Shown here: piece after piece, positions 17,001 through 24,884 of the stretch
Numbering within the stretch: position 1 is the stretch's first letter
Layout of the letters: every line of letters starts with the position of its first letter
Assembly: GCA_041917295.1 (NCBI GenBank)
Contig: JAYRXX010000053.1
Coordinates: 1 to 52,759 of the forward strand
Length of the DNA: 52,759 nt
Reading direction: 5' to 3'
Origin: JADKHR01 sp041917295
GTDB taxonomy: Bacteria; Elusimicrobiota; Elusimicrobia; FEN-1173
Notes under the pieces: model-generated
The model's input: only the letters and a program-made list of their open reading frames with translations
Told to the model about the DNA's origin: nothing
The model's database searches: none
Position numbers and translations under genes: made by a program

Positions 17001-18178
17001 ACAGCACGGCGTCCGTGCCAAGCGATTTGGTTTACGCCCACCGGGTTGGCAATGTCTGGAATAAAGAAACCATCGCACCGGCCGTGGCAGGGCCCAACAC
17101 GGTGATGGTCCTGGAAATGGACGGGCGGGATCAACTGCATGTGGTTTACTCTGAAACCAACCGTCCGCGTACACGGTATGCGGTGAGATCCCAGGGTGTG
17201 TGGTTTGTTGAAACCGTGGTAGAGGGGTCCTCTCCTGCGTTTGTTTCGCTTACCTTTGACCGTCAAGGGGCACCCCATCTGGCGATCACCGACGGCGATG
17301 CAGGCGTCTTACGGTATGCCCGAAAGAGTGTGTCGGGCTGGGACATCCAAACGGTGGACGATAAGGGAAAAACCGGTTGGTATCCCTCCATCGCTTTGGA
17401 CTCCGACGACAATGTTCACATCGCCTATTCCGATTTTACCGCCAAGGTCCTTAAACACGCCTCCCTTGTGACACGTCGACAGGTTGTCACCGGTTCCGTT
17501 CGCCGGGAAGGCGGCCGTTTGGAATTTGGCGGCTCCCGGGGCGTTGTGGCCATCGATGTGCCGGAAGGGGCCTTTTTGCAGGACGTTGCGGTCGAGGTGG
17601 GCTCGCCGGACCTGTATCCCCTGGCCACTTCCCAAAAAATTGATTTAACCCCCCTGGGCGTCGGGCTCAATGTATCGGTTTTGCCCCGGGTACGGGCACT
17701 TCGGCCGGTCACGATTTCTATGGACTACGCCGAGGCGGATCTGATCCCTGGGAAACACGAGGCGCGGTTAACCCTGGCCCGGTACGATGAATCGGCCGGC
17801 CAATGGGTGGCCGTTCCCACTCAGGTGGACACTGTCCGCAATCGGCTCACGAGCCGAATCACTGAGTTTACCGTTTATCAGGTTATGTGGATGGGCGTAA
17901 GCCCCTCGGTCAGCCAGGCAAGGGCCTATCCCAACCCGCTACAACCCGGCCGGAGCGGGCACGACCGAATCACCATCGACGACATTCCCACCGGCGCTCA
18001 ACTGAAAATATACACCCTCGCCGGCCAGCTTGTGGCCGAATTGTCGGAAGACGGCACCGGCCGAGCCAAATGGGACGCCCTCAATGCCAACGGGCAACCC
18101 GTCGCCAGCGGCGTCTACCTCGTCCGCGTCACCGGCGAGGGAGGAAGCAAAATCATTAAGATCGCTGTGCAACGGTAA
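11027..18178 (+). CDS. Giant secreted FN3/beta-propeller protein with T9SS-like sorting domain
   Basis: This 2,383-residue protein starts at ATG 11027 (ribosome-binding site 8 nt upstream) with signal peptide MKVNGLMWGLVLGFFPLIASA. Order of domains: N-terminal propeller (about 22-335; repeats such as YSSLVLDSSDKPMISY); sixteen FN3 modules (336-1780) arranged as eight alternating pairs; second propeller (about 1788-2148); a ZU5-like domain (about 2150-2285, with GGRLEFGG and VDIPEGAF-type strands); and a FlgD/T9SS-like sorting tail (AYPNPLQPG... GVYLVRVTG... KIIKIAVQR). Pair type a has WxWxDxSxxExGFRV and TxWxQTGLxPNTS; type b has WxxNGNPxGTxYxVE and TTxYFRVRAxNGDG. The N-terminal propeller is clearly homologous to the protein at 20967. 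Unlike other cargo here, no porV gene follows. Predicted surface adhesin or matrix protein. Confidence 0.88.
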   Translation: MKVNGLMWGLVLGFFPLIASAGWEIEQPEGTGVYGYWTSLALDTSGYPRFVYRDGALGGNLRFVQRDQVGWSTSTVESGLEINGGHGSLALTSAGTPLISYNKTGVGLRVAQPAAGGGWSINTVDSAGGLYTSLKVSSTGTVFVSYFSSNTLKVATFNGTVWSTATVDNGGQWSSLAVTSTGSPVVSYYDPVKADLKYARWTGSAWSTQTVVSVGNVGKYSSLVLDSSDKPMISYQGEGALQFARWNGSTWTFQTVDPGACAYTSLALDPSGKPVIAYEHANSALKLATSSGTTWSTQTIDSTNGRYASLAIGPDGSPHITYGSSFLFYAKNEILAVPVGISHSSRTTSGITWKWTDTSSGEQGFRVLRASDSSNLSGDLPANTTSWAQTGLTPNTSAQVIVRALNQMGYRDSIPSPILYSLSKTPANSQVSSFGGTTATMTWSSNGNPDGTTYEVEKSTDSLSFFYVLDSTSPLARVADLKDGTTNYLRVRSKTVDGIASHFDSVVALFLPPLSPPAPAGDILVKNRSTSTLTWGWTDNSVWETSFEIIRATDGVAISSGLAANTVEWIQTGLAPNTSSQILVRSSNTFGSSDSELSPIRHTLAAVPGEPVVDSFFGTGATVSWSANGNAGGTRFRLETSADAITYIVAASTVNLSAPVSGLVGGTTNFFRVRAENGDGIFTVYSSTSSIYLPPVIAPVPPGAPEVVSRSTSSLVWAWIDNSSIETGFVVLMSSGLAPLSPVLPPDTTSWVQQGLSPNTSSQIAVKAENQWGANFSLDSPVRYTLADLPVGLSAIPMASLAADVSWLPQGNPGGTRYRVENSLDGSDFSLVTLTTATAVRAEGLVDGATTYFRVRAENGDGVPTPYSSTAAVFLPVAVAPGPPENLTLVNRTTLTLTWAWTDGPGETEYRVFLASGLIPLSSVLPVDTVQWTQTGLSPNQSVQIVVRASNTFGFSDSVPSAVMHTLAAGPVNPTTTLIGTDATVEWESNGNAPLTSYWIGKSTDGVVFETVESTTALVARALNLRDGTNHYFRIRAVNGNGELSEAVDFFQFVPAVSRPDGPGDPVVTQRTQTEIVWGWVDRSHNESGFRVIDDITHQVLATLPANTTTWAQIGLGPNSSAAVQIESFNALGYSRTARLYSAQGEPTLADSPAQPIVASVAPTQVTLTWTGANNPNGTLYQVHVATDNLSFVPTGSPQPAQLVQVDGLLSGSTYSFRVDAVNVGGISTPGPVVTAIIPFGPPPVPSYFHAEALSTSKLRWVWAPVSNADGYRVLRASDNFDLSGNVGPSVREWVQEGLAPNETQAVKIQTDNGYGSSVRLATGTTLVAPPLGLWASVIKSTEITFQWESNGNHSATPYLPEISTDNVTFATVASNPPIFSAQAVGLRESTTYYFRVSAISRDPSNPNATSNVLTVQTLPAPIPPPPPVGTPPNAPSALLPVVSAQSVLWRWQPVFDTLGYRVMAGTQTLSELPTGSTAWEQADLSPNRLVSVKVFAYNRFGSAEREMSTVTLANPPSQTTVSSVSDRQIVLEWNANGNPDATPYDVELSTDSLTFYNVAETTRTLVEIPVSLPNVSLRLRVRARNSAGQASEYDVIVSTRFVPPPPPSASMPFLQRAGTDHIVWAWTNSLEGVSGYRVFSPEGNDLSGLLSSGTFSWTQEGLGPNASSRIILRAEGLFGVLESTASALAYTSPRPFQNLRLVGYSYGKASLAWDLNNNPADTGYKIFASSGAGDPFVAAEGVGSNAVVDFLQPRTQYSLWVQAIGPGGESDRLGPIALTTTADPMFFDLANPDWKIETVDDRPGAGAFAGLDLANGVPRIVYSWGDELNQAVHEKSGWSKTPLFSAAASRLVTDWDGDGRVQTAYFDRNTKTTKFVGPDEGRWVTSVVPADSVEAGGTSFPVGGQGFQGIDLRTQKNGEPVIVYTAHIGPDEMQRRVDHGIYRIYEARRQGPNWTPFLAAEFPTFGGAGEGSVKLALDSQANPHIAYFHKNSTASVPSDLVYAHRVGNVWNKETIAPAVAGPNTVMVLEMDGRDQLHVVYSETNRPRTRYAVRSQGVWFVETVVEGSSPAFVSLTFDRQGAPHLAITDGDAGVLRYARKSVSGWDIQTVDDKGKTGWYPSIALDSDDNVHIAYSDFTAKVLKHASLVTRRQVVTGSVRREGGRLEFGGSRGVVAIDVPEGAFLQDVAVEVGSPDLYPLATSQKIDLTPLGVGLNVSVLPRVRALRPVTISMDYAEADLIPGKHEARLTLARYDESAGQWVAVPTQVDTVRNRLTSRITEFTVYQVMWMGVSPSVSQARAYPNPLQPGRSGHDRITIDDIPTGAQLKIYTLAGQLVAELSEDGTGRAKWDALNANGQPVASGVYLVRVTGEGGSKIIKIAVQR

Positions 18179-18269
18179 TGGCCCAGGTAAAGTGGAAATG
18201 TCAGTCAACTGGAATTTCAACCCGGAACTTTCATTAGATTAAGGTTTTTCCGACGACACGAACGTCCAT

Positions 18270-18359
18270 ATCCCTCATCCGGCTCCCCTCCTACAAACGG
18301 GGACGACACCTAGCGGCGTCGCCTCCGGGCCACCTTCTCCCGAGAGGAGAAGGAAATTC
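18270..18359 (+). repeat. Dispersed palindromic repeat, long form
   Basis: It begins TCCCTCATCCGGC and ends CTTCTCCCGAGAGGAGAAGG, with an internal variable hairpin (GACACC...GGCGTC). The same family, in long or short form, occurs at 38289, 39754, 41817, 42193, 43164, 45827, 45941, 50993 and 51052. Confidence 0.7.
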
Positions 18360-18410
18360 ATTTTTATCGTCTAAGACAGACACCCCTGGGTACTTACAGT
18401 TTTCGGGGAG

Positions 18411-18455
18411 TTGACGGGTTCAACAATTTGTGTTACACTGTAGTACACAAGGGGG
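18411..18455 (+). promoter_or_regulatory. Sigma-70 promoter and operator of the RHH/PIN pair
   Basis: TTGACG (18411-18416) and TACACT (18434-18439) are separated by 17 nt. A dyad with arms TTGTGT and ACACAA (18428-18450) overlaps the -10 box, the expected place for autorepression by a ribbon-helix-helix antitoxin. GGGGGGA precedes the ATG at 18460. Confidence 0.6.
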
Positions 18456-18459
18456 GATT

Positions 18460-18681
18460 ATGCGCCAATCCGTTTCCATTAGTTTGCCGAAAGATATGCT
18501 TAATCAGCTCCGGTTTGAGTGCAAGCGGGAACACGCCAACGGAAGCGAAATCATCCGCCGTTCGTTGCGGGCGTACTTTTTTCAGTCGACGTTTGACCGG
18601 CTTCGCCGGGTGGCTCAAATCGAAGCGACCAAACGAGGGGTGCAGGTTTCCGAAGAGGACATTTTCGATCAGATCTCGTGA
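18460..18681 (+). CDS. Ribbon-helix-helix antitoxin
   Basis: This 73-residue protein starts at ATG 18460, 5 nt after GGGGGGA. The N-terminal strand and two helices (RQSVSISLPKDMLNQLRFECKREHANGSEIIRRSLRAYF) match the RHH/CopG fold: a DNA-contacting beta strand, then a helix with the S-E-I-I-R-R pattern. The C-terminal acidic/aromatic tail would wrap the toxin. The next gene is a PIN toxin overlapping by 4 nt (GTGA), so this is a VapB-like antitoxin that probably represses its own promoter. Confidence 0.82.
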   Translation: MRQSVSISLPKDMLNQLRFECKREHANGSEIIRRSLRAYFFQSTFDRLRRVAQIEATKRGVQVSEEDIFDQIS

Positions 18682-19070
18682 AAATTTTACTGGACACCAA
18701 TGTCCTCATTTCGGCTTTTATTACACACGGGGGGCACTCACAAGAAATTCTGATGCACGCCGTTCACGCGCACACGCTTTACACCACGGATTTCATTCTG
18801 AACGAGTTTCAAGGCAAACTGAAAAAAAAGTTCCGTTTTTCTCCTGAACCTGTCCGACGTTTCGTGGAATTTCTTGACCATTTTTTTCAGCATGAAAAAA
18901 CGGCATCCTTGATTCCCGCCGTGTGCCGGGATCCAGAAGACGACCAAATTTTGGCGGATGCTGTGCTCAATGATGTGGACCTCATCCTAACCGGCGACCA
19001 AGACCTCCTCGTTTTAAAAAATCACCGCGGAATCCGAATTCTTCACCCCAGAGATTATTGGTTTCTTTAG
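18678..19070 (+). CDS. PIN-domain toxin (VapC-like, COG1569 type)
   Basis: This 130-residue PIN-domain ribonuclease has acidic metal ligands visible in order: ILLDTNVLISAF (Asp5), NEFQGKL (Glu), RDPEDDQILADAV (Asp cluster) and LTGDQDLL (Asp). The CRDPEDDQIL and TGDQDLL motifs are typical of the 'putative toxin-antitoxin system toxin component, PIN family'. It starts with GTG inside the stop of the antitoxin gene. It would cleave RNA in the cytoplasm when freed from the antitoxin. Confidence 0.85.
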   Translation: MKILLDTNVLISAFITHGGHSQEILMHAVHAHTLYTTDFILNEFQGKLKKKFRFSPEPVRRFVEFLDHFFQHEKTASLIPAVCRDPEDDQILADAVLNDVDLILTGDQDLLVLKNHRGIRILHPRDYWFL

Positions 19071-19085
19071 GTGATACGGTCCCTT

Positions 19086-20594
19086 ATGAGGTTTCGGGTT
19101 GGGCATTGGTGGGGAGCCGTGGTGGGGTGTTTGATTTATGTGCAGGGGATGGGCGTGTGTGCCACGGGGGTGGTGGAGTCTGTGCCGGGGCGGGTTTATT
19201 TTGAGACGGTTCGTAAAGAACTGGACAGGGCCTCTTCCTCCATCTTTGTCTGCCTTTATTCCTTTACGTTTCGGCCCCAGTTGGCCGACTCGCCTGTGTT
19301 TGCGTTGGCCCAATCGCTCAAAAAGGCCCACGAACGGGGGGTCCACGTTGAGGTGCTGTTGGACCAAAACATTGATTTCCTTGAGGAGGGCGACGGCGGG
19401 GTCATGGAAGGAAAAAATGTGCCGGCCTATTCGTTTTTGCGCGAGCAGGGCATTTCGGTTTTTTACGATGATCCAACGACCTACACCCACGCCAAATGCG
19501 TGGTGATCGATGGGGAAACGGTGATTTTGGGTTCGTCCAATTGGACGGATTCGGCCTTGAACCGCAATTTTGAAACCAATGTGCTGGTTCGCTCAAAGGC
19601 CCTGGCGCGGGATGTTCTGGCTGAGATACGCGCCGTTCCTCGGCAAGAACCGATTCCCACCTATCACGATGATTTTGTTTCGGTCCCTTTAGAATTCCTT
19701 CAAAACCCCACATTTTTTGGGCGCATGGTGAATCGGAAAGATGACCGGGCGTTTGATGCTTATCTCTATTTGGTTCGGAAGGCACAAGAAAAGCGAGAAG
19801 CCTCTTTACGATTGGTCCTCTCTCACGAGGAGCTGGCAGGGGCATTGGGGTTGGAAACGGTGGATCGGGAATCTTATCGGCGGCAAGTGAATCGAATTTT
19901 GGATAAGCTTCAAAAACTTTATGGGCTTATCGAGGTTCGGTCGGAATTCAACAGTGATAGTGCTGTCACGTTGTTGGACATAACGGCCGACACCCGTGTC
20001 TCCGGCACCAGGGATGGGACAGGGGGAAATCCTGAAAAGGTTTTGCGTGTTCCGTCACGATATTGGTCACTGGGATGGGATCGGCGATTGACGTTTTCTG
20101 AAAAAGGATTTTTCCTGGTCAGCCTCTACGAATCGTCGGTGTCGACCCGGCGGCCGCGGTGGTCGGCCGCGCAAAAAACACTGGCCCGGCGGTATGGTCC
20201 TTCCCCCTGGTTTTTTGGCGAGGGGGCCATGGGACTTCGACGTCGCAATCTGTTGGAGGTCGATTGGGCGCCTTACACGGACGGGCCCTTCCCCCGCGAA
20301 GCAACCGTTTATACCCCCAACGCCCTCTATGACCCCGTGGAACTGGAAAAAACACTGGCGGAGATTAAATCCAAGCACGATCCCGATCAGTTTGAGCGCG
20401 CGCTCAAAGCGGCCCAGTCTGTTTATGAAGACGCGGATGTGAACGGAATTGTCGAGCTGATTTCGCTTGAAAAACAGTACGGCCGCGAGCGGGTCGACGC
20501 GGCGGTCAAAATCATTCAGCAGAAAAACCCCGATAGCCCCTTGAGAACCCTCGCCTACCTCATTGGCACAATTCGAAAACTGGGCGGGATGTAG
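19086..20594 (+). CDS. Exported phospholipase-D-like (HKD) protein with helical C-terminal region
   Basis: The ATG at 19086 follows AGGTGATA by about 7 nt; GTG 19071 immediately after the PIN stop is possible too. A signal-like segment (GHWWGAVVGCLIYVQGMGVCATG) is followed by a PLD domain with one complete motif, THAKCVVIDGETVILGSSNWT (His, Lys and Asp in HxKx4D, then the GSSN turn). Only one HKD copy is visible, so activity would need a dimer, as in bacterial Nuc endonuclease. After residue 200 there is a winged-helix-looking region (LSHEELAGALGLETVDRESY, RILDKLQKLYGLIEV) and a C-terminal helical part. This nuclease-plus-wHTH layout is unusual for an exported protein. Confidence 0.7.
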   Translation: MRFRVGHWWGAVVGCLIYVQGMGVCATGVVESVPGRVYFETVRKELDRASSSIFVCLYSFTFRPQLADSPVFALAQSLKKAHERGVHVEVLLDQNIDFLEEGDGGVMEGKNVPAYSFLREQGISVFYDDPTTYTHAKCVVIDGETVILGSSNWTDSALNRNFETNVLVRSKALARDVLAEIRAVPRQEPIPTYHDDFVSVPLEFLQNPTFFGRMVNRKDDRAFDAYLYLVRKAQEKREASLRLVLSHEELAGALGLETVDRESYRRQVNRILDKLQKLYGLIEVRSEFNSDSAVTLLDITADTRVSGTRDGTGGNPEKVLRVPSRYWSLGWDRRLTFSEKGFFLVSLYESSVSTRRPRWSAAQKTLARRYGPSPWFFGEGAMGLRRRNLLEVDWAPYTDGPFPREATVYTPNALYDPVELEKTLAEIKSKHDPDQFERALKAAQSVYEDADVNGIVELISLEKQYGRERVDAAVKIIQQKNPDSPLRTLAYLIGTIRKLGGM

Positions 20595-20966
20595 GGACTG
20601 CCCGCATTCCGGGATTTTAAAACTTTATACGGCGAATTGGATGTCAAGGGGTGACAGCTTTTTTGGGAAAAGATTGGGGCCAATTAGAACGAGAGGATTA
20701 CGCCCTTCGTTTCCCTATATTCTCGACGGTAAATTCCCGGCCCCAAACATAAACCATCCCGCTCCGGGTTCATTTGTAAAAAACACCGACTTAGACAACA
20801 AGTATTATCGTCCGAAACCCGTGCTATAATCTGCCCCTTCGCAACCGGTTTGCCAACGATCGTTTTTTGGAAAAAATTGTTACAACTCATTTACAATTTC
20901 TTTAGGGGATCTTAAGACGTTTAGTGATACAATCCGGTCATCATTTTTATTTTTTTGGGGGGACTG
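20595..20966 (+). other. Intergenic region upstream of the second FN3 cargo gene
   Basis: This 372-nt stretch has no credible gene. It holds an extended -10 element TGCTATAAT (20822-20830) without a good -35. An inverted repeat has AAATTGT (20874-20880) and ACAATTT (20893-20899) arms. A 24-nt motif at 20890-20913 is shared with the region upstream of the third cargo gene. GGGGGGA (20957-20963) is the ribosome-binding site. Confidence 0.5.
20890..20913 (+). promoter_or_regulatory. Motif shared by cargo gene leaders, copy 1
   Basis: The 24 nt starting TTTACAA and ending GGATCTT match 32583-32606 at 21 positions. It lies 54 nt before the start codon here and 75 nt before the start of the third cargo gene. 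The right arm of a local inverted repeat coincides with its first bases in both copies. Confidence 0.5.
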
Positions 20967-23900
20967 ATGGAAATGTTTAAGGCGTTCTCTGGTCGGCTGA
21001 AGGTTTTAGGGGTTTTATTTTTTTCGGCATTATTTGTGTCCGACATCCGGGCAGAATTGGTATCCGTTTACCCGGAAGGGTCTGGCCCCTACGGATATTG
21101 GACATCGTTGGTTTTGGATAGCTCCGACGCTCCACACATGGTTTACCGCGACGGTTCCTCTGGGGGAAATTTAAGATATGTTAGGAAAGTGGGATCCAGC
21201 TGGGTTGGCGAAACCATTGAAAGCGGGTTCGATAGTAGCGGAGGTCATGCCTCCATTGGACTCACCTCCTCTGGCGAACCACGGGTTTCTTACTACAAAA
21301 ACGGTCAAGGGTTAAAACACGCTCGCCGAACCAATTCCAGCTGGACAGTTTCCATTTTAGATCCCGAAGGGGGGCAGTATACCTCCTTGAAGGTTGCCCC
21401 TTCCGGGAAAACCTTCATTAGCTATTACGCCAACAACAAACTCAAATTCGCGAAATGGGATGGAGTGGCCTGGACAACGTCAACCGTGGACCAGGGGGGA
21501 AATGTGGGGCTATGGACTTCACTGGCGTTGGATGGGTCGGAAAATCCCGTCATTAGCTATTACGATTCTACCAAGAGCGATCTGAAATTGGCCCAGTGGG
21601 ATGGAACGGCCTGGTCCACTCAGACTGTGGTTTCGGCGGGCGACGCGGGCAAATATTCCTCTCTTGCTCTTGATTCCAATGGTCGTCCGTCCATTTCTTA
21701 TTGGGCCAATCCTGGGGGGATTCAATTTGCGCGTTGGAACGGATCCGGATGGGACATACAAACAGTGAGTGCGAGGGGAGAATCTTACACCTCATTGGCC
21801 TTTGATGAGCTAGGCATTCCTAAAATCGCGTTTGGTTCATCTTCCGGGGGGATACTGTATTTGGCCTCCCTTAATAGCTCCCTTTGGACGTTGACGGTCA
21901 TGCACGCCTCTGAATCCAAGTTTCCTTCCCTTGGCTGGTCAAAGGCGGGAGATGCTCACGTTAGCCATGGAAGTACCTATTTTAATTACACCGTTGTCAC
22001 ACCTCTTAGTACCCCGACAAATCTTATTGTCATAACACGATCGACCGATACAATTACCTGGAGATGGACAGATAATTCAGTTTCAGAATCGGGCTTTCGT
22101 GTTCTCAAGGCGCCAGATCTTACGCTCTTGTCGGGAGATCTTCCTACAAACACTACCCAGTGGACACAATCGGGTTTGACTCCAAACACGTCCTCTCAGA
22201 TTATTGTCCAAGTCATAAATGGACCGATCACCCGCAACTCAGCACCATCCGAATTAGCCTTCACAAACGCATTAACACCGACGGCGTTTCGTGTTGATAC
22301 AGCCAATAGTCAATCTGTCTCTTTTTCTTGGGCAACAGGGATTAACTCCCCGGAAACAAGTTATTCGATTGAAATGTTGAATTCGAGTTCAATCTGGACA
22401 ACTGTATTTTCAGGGCGGGGGAGTACCGCCACGGTTTCGGGGCTCACGGAAGAAACAAATTACACGTTCCGAGCGAAGGCAATCAATGGGAACCTAATCT
22501 CCACCGCTTACACCAACACAATCAGTACGCGGACGTTGCCTCCCCCGTTGGCGAGCCCAGGACAACCGTCTGTCGGTTCGCGGGAAGTTAATTCGCTCAC
22601 CTGGGTATGGACTGATCGGTCAACCGATGAAATTGGATTTCACGTTATTCGATCCAGTGATTCATTTGACCTTTCCGGTGAATTACCCGCCAACACCACT
22701 TGGTGGATTCAAACTGGGCTTGGCCCGAATGAAGGATCACAGGTGAAAGTTTACAGCTATAATGCCAAGGGGATTTCCACATCTATTTCTTCCCAAAGAC
22801 GGTTTTCACTCGCCAATCCACCCACGGACACTGTTGTCGCCTCGTCTTCCGGACCAACGGCAACCATATCGTGGTCGGTTAACAACAACCCGATTCACAC
22901 AAATTACGCCCTTGAAAAATCAACGAACGGTGTCAATTTTTCCGGGATCTATTTGGGCACCGCTCCAATAGCGGAAGTTAATTCCCTGGATGACCTTACC
23001 ACTCATTACTTTAGGGTAAAAACGTTAAATGGGGAATCATTGGGGACAGATTATGGAAACTTAGTTTTGGTTTATGTTCCCCTGCAACCCCCTACAGCAC
23101 CCGGAACCCCTTTCTCAATTGCAGCGACGACGGGCTCGGTTACGTGGTCTTGGAACGACAACTCAATAAGAGAAGATGGTTTTCGAATTTTGAACGCTGT
23201 TAATGGGGAAATTCTGACAAGCGATCTTCCCAGCAACTCAACGCAATGGACACACAACCTTCCTGTAAACAGCCCGTCTAAAATCATTGCGTTGGCCTTC
23301 AACGGAAGCGGATCTAATGCATCTTTTGCCTCCCCAGTTGTTTACTCTCTGGCCAATCCCCCAACAGGATCGCATTTCAATGGCGATATTGGAAAATTGA
23401 CACTTAGCTTCTCCGCTAATGGCAATCCGAATGGAACAATTTACAATGTAGAGCGATCCGTTAACAATGTGGATTTCTCAACTGATGTTTATGGGTCGAC
23501 AAATACTTCGGTGATTTTATCCAACCGTAATATTGGAACAACCTATTACTATCGAGTGAAAGCGATTAACGGAAACGGGGCCAGCACGGCATACGATGTT
23601 GTTGTTTCGACCGTTAATTTTCAAGCTCCACCCAATGGAACCCCAGAAAACCTTGATGTTGATGAAAGAACGGAAAATTCTCTCACGTGGGTATGGACAG
23701 ATAATTCGACCAACGAGCAGGGGTTTCGCGTTATTGATAATCATACGGGGACGAACCTTTCAGGGGATTTACCTGCCGGTACGACCTATTGGATTCAAAC
23801 AGGCCTTTCTCCTAACACATCTTACGAAGTCCAAATCGAAGTGTTTACCCATGGCGGATTGAACCGATCTTCGCGCTCGTATTACAAGAATATTTCAGAA

Positions 23901-24884
23901 GAATTCACTCTTGCAAATCCACCGACGAATCTCGCTGTGACACACATATCAACGCACTCAATTAGGTTAACTTGGGAACCTGATGGGAATCCGGTTGGGA
24001 CACGATACATAGCCTATTATTCAGAAATCGAGGATGGGGACTACGACGATTTTTTCATCGGTACAACGTCTTCAGCCACGGCGACAAACCTAAGGAGCGA
24101 TACAAAATACTACTTCCTTATCAAATCCTTGAATGGGAACGGGATACCATCTGATTCTCTAGCGGAAGGCTTTACAACATTAATCGGAGATCTGTTGAGT
24201 TCAGCGATTATTACCCCCGGTGTTGAACGGGTTGTTCGGATGAATGGCCGCAGTGGAATGGTGCGGGTGACATTCCCTTCCCAATGCTTTAGTTATCCGA
24301 CGTCAGTTCAATTAGAGTCCCCATCGTCTTTTCCAAAGGGATCATCGCCGGCTCTAAAGCTATCCCCAACGGGTGTCGGTGTCCGTGTTGGTGCACCTCA
24401 ACCAAAGACTGGTCAAAAAGTGGCGATCGAGGTCGCCTTCAGGCCCCAAGATGTCACCTCACGTGATGTTTCACGCTTGATTTTGGCCCGCTTTGAGGAA
24501 AAAGGGAAAATATGGGTTCCATTGCCTTCAACTGTTGATCCAATCAAAAGGACCGTTACTGGGACCACAGACCATTTTTCAGATTTCCAAATAATGGAAG
24601 GTATCCCGCCAACGGATTTAAGCCAGGTTGTAATTTACCCTAATCCGTTTAATGCGAATTACGGCGACACCCAAATTCATTTTTCCAACCTTCCGGTGAA
24701 CTCCATTGTAACGTTGCTCACCCTCGAGGGACGTCGTGTCGCCCAATTGGTGGCATCCCCGGGGGGTGTAGCTGATTGGAATGTGGTCAATGATGATGGA
24801 GAGTCGGTGGCGGGGGGTGTCTATTACGTTCGAATCGAGGGGGGGGGAAGTGATTCGCTCCTCAAAGTGGTGGTGCAACGATGA
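20967..24884 (+). CDS. Secreted FN3/beta-propeller protein with T9SS-like sorting domain
   Basis: This protein of about 1,305 residues starts at ATG 20967 (ATG 20973 also possible) with a signal peptide (GRLKVLGVLFFSALFVS). Domains: propeller (about 28-342), paralogous to the N-terminus of the giant protein (shared GPYGYWTSL-, YRDG-, YTSLKV-, NPVISYYD-, STQTVVSAGDAGKYSSL-type strings); eight FN3 modules as four alternating a/b pairs (about 345-1075); a ZU5-like domain (about 1080-1212, SGMVRVTFPSQCF); and a sorting tail from YPNPFNANYG to LLKVVVQR. A run of nine G lies in the tail codons (24839-24847). The stop overlaps the next gene, a PorV-family barrel, by 4 nt. Probable surface-displayed adhesin; overall more AT-rich than its giant paralogue. 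Confidence 0.86.
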   Translation: MEMFKAFSGRLKVLGVLFFSALFVSDIRAELVSVYPEGSGPYGYWTSLVLDSSDAPHMVYRDGSSGGNLRYVRKVGSSWVGETIESGFDSSGGHASIGLTSSGEPRVSYYKNGQGLKHARRTNSSWTVSILDPEGGQYTSLKVAPSGKTFISYYANNKLKFAKWDGVAWTTSTVDQGGNVGLWTSLALDGSENPVISYYDSTKSDLKLAQWDGTAWSTQTVVSAGDAGKYSSLALDSNGRPSISYWANPGGIQFARWNGSGWDIQTVSARGESYTSLAFDELGIPKIAFGSSSGGILYLASLNSSLWTLTVMHASESKFPSLGWSKAGDAHVSHGSTYFNYTVVTPLSTPTNLIVITRSTDTITWRWTDNSVSESGFRVLKAPDLTLLSGDLPTNTTQWTQSGLTPNTSSQIIVQVINGPITRNSAPSELAFTNALTPTAFRVDTANSQSVSFSWATGINSPETSYSIEMLNSSSIWTTVFSGRGSTATVSGLTEETNYTFRAKAINGNLISTAYTNTISTRTLPPPLASPGQPSVGSREVNSLTWVWTDRSTDEIGFHVIRSSDSFDLSGELPANTTWWIQTGLGPNEGSQVKVYSYNAKGISTSISSQRRFSLANPPTDTVVASSSGPTATISWSVNNNPIHTNYALEKSTNGVNFSGIYLGTAPIAEVNSLDDLTTHYFRVKTLNGESLGTDYGNLVLVYVPLQPPTAPGTPFSIAATTGSVTWSWNDNSIREDGFRILNAVNGEILTSDLPSNSTQWTHNLPVNSPSKIIALAFNGSGSNASFASPVVYSLANPPTGSHFNGDIGKLTLSFSANGNPNGTIYNVERSVNNVDFSTDVYGSTNTSVILSNRNIGTTYYYRVKAINGNGASTAYDVVVSTVNFQAPPNGTPENLDVDERTENSLTWVWTDNSTNEQGFRVIDNHTGTNLSGDLPAGTTYWIQTGLSPNTSYEVQIEVFTHGGLNRSSRSYYKNISEEFTLANPPTNLAVTHISTHSIRLTWEPDGNPVGTRYIAYYSEIEDGDYDDFFIGTTSSATATNLRSDTKYYFLIKSLNGNGIPSDSLAEGFTTLIGDLLSSAIITPGVERVVRMNGRSGMVRVTFPSQCFSYPTSVQLESPSSFPKGSSPALKLSPTGVGVRVGAPQPKTGQKVAIEVAFRPQDVTSRDVSRLILARFEEKGKIWVPLPSTVDPIKRTVTGTTDHFSDFQIMEGIPPTDLSQVVIYPNPFNANYGDTQIHFSNLPVNSIVTLLTLEGRRVAQLVASPGGVADWNVVNDDGESVAGGVYYVRIEGGGSDSLLKVVVQR

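Larger units (their letters stand above)
18179..18459 (+). other. Intergenic region with a dispersed palindromic repeat and TA promoter
   Basis: This stretch of 281 nt follows the giant gene. It holds a TCCCTCATCC...AGAGGAGAAGGAAA repeat copy (18270-18359) and the promoter of the RHH/PIN pair. No coding potential seen. Confidence 0.6.

Noticed and set aside
16535..17278. 247-residue open frame on the minus strand
   Set aside because: Antisense to the second propeller of the giant cargo gene; composition is typical of a shadow frame.
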